The notes beneath the pieces were generated by a model. The model made no database searches, was not told where the DNA came from, and worked only from the letters and a program-made list of their open reading frames with translations. The position numbers and the translations under genes are program-made. From an uncultured Bacteroides sp. (lineage in GTDB: Bacteria > Bacteroidota > Bacteroidia > Bacteroidales > Bacteroidaceae), in assembly GCA_900556625.1 (NCBI GenBank), contig USPQ01000073.1, positions 1 through 13,843 of the forward strand: 13,843 bases of DNA, written 5' to 3'. This document shows, in pieces, positions 13,698 through 13,843 of the stretch; positions within the stretch are counted from its first letter, which is position 1, and every line of letters begins with the position of its first letter.

Positions 13698-13843
13698 TTA
13701 TTCAGCAGCAGCTTCTGTTGCAGGAGCTTCTTCAGCCGGAGCAGCAGCTTCTTCTGCGGGTGCTTCAGCAGCAGCTTTTTCAGCAGCCTCAGCAGCTTTC
13801 TTTTCAGCGAGTGCTTTTGCTTTCACTTCGTTGATTTTCTTTT
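13698..13843 (-). CDS. rpsP: Ribosomal protein S16, C-terminal extension; cut by right window edge
   Basis: A minus-strand frame enters from the right edge and ends with TAA at 13700-13698, giving 48 visible residues. The sequence KKINEVKAKALAEKKAAEAA continues into a repetitive tail rich in Ala, Glu and Pro (APAEEAAAPAEEAPATEAAA, ending E). This matches the long low-complexity C-terminal extension that Bacteroidetes S16 proteins carry beyond the conserved core of about 80-90 residues. The conserved S16 core itself is outside the window, so the call rests on the tail and on the strong terminator behind it. The visible part is likely an alternating-charge helix followed by an acidic flexible end. 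Confidence 0.75.
   Translation of the reverse strand, partial: KKINEVKAKALAEKKAAEAAEKAAAEAPAEEAAAPAEEAPATEAAAE

Overview
The window looks like a chromosomal segment from a gut Bacteroides species close to B. thetaiotaomicron. The evidence is Bacteroidales-type promoter elements (TAnnTTTG) upstream of several genes, mostly weak Shine-Dalgarno sequences, DUF4369/TlpA-type lipoproteins, a ribosomal protein S16 with a long Ala/Glu/Lys tail, and an L-fucose operon in the order fucR-fucI-fucA-fucK-fucP. I see no insertion sequences, CRISPR arrays, tRNAs, rRNAs or prophage genes. No stretch without a gene exceeds about 180 bases.

Left to right: (1) bases 1-677 (+) hold the C-terminal end of an alpha-glucan (glycogen/maltodextrin) phosphorylase that runs off the left edge. 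(2) A bidirectional terminator separates it from a convergent lipoprotein thioredoxin of the TlpA/DUF4369 type (831-1934, -). (3) A divergent promoter region of about 140 bp leads into a four-gene potABCD-type polyamine ABC transporter operon (2073-6428, +): ATPase, two permeases and a substrate-binding lipoprotein. (4) An AlkD-type DNA alkylation-repair glycosylase (6447-7139, -) converges on potD. (5) The L-fucose operon (7250-13521, -) is transcribed fucR to fucP. FucR is a GntR/LacI-type repressor, FucI the isomerase, FucA the class II aldolase, FucK a rhamnulokinase-like kinase and FucP the H+/fucose symporter. (6) The right edge holds the C-terminal tail of ribosomal protein S16 (rpsP, -) and its terminator.

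The fucose genes form a complete uptake-to-cleavage route. FucP imports L-fucose, FucI makes L-fuculose, FucK makes L-fuculose-1-phosphate, and FucA splits it to DHAP and L-lactaldehyde. No lactaldehyde reductase or dehydrogenase lies next to them. A near-identical 17-base direct-repeat motif, GTGCTGAACTRTGCTGA on the + strand, occurs just downstream of the likely -7 element of fucR and again between fucR and fucI. I read these as paired FucR operators, giving autoregulation plus a second control point for the catabolic genes.

The most unusual protein features are a duplicated C-terminal (TOBE-like) domain in the PotA-type ATPase, a C-terminal membrane anchor with a very basic tail on the PotD-type binding lipoprotein, a His-to-Gln change at a canonical metal-ligand position in the FucA aldolase, and an exchanged Asp/Asn pair in FucP relative to E. 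coli. I found no clearly new multi-gene system. The window is mostly well-understood metabolism with some uncommon details.
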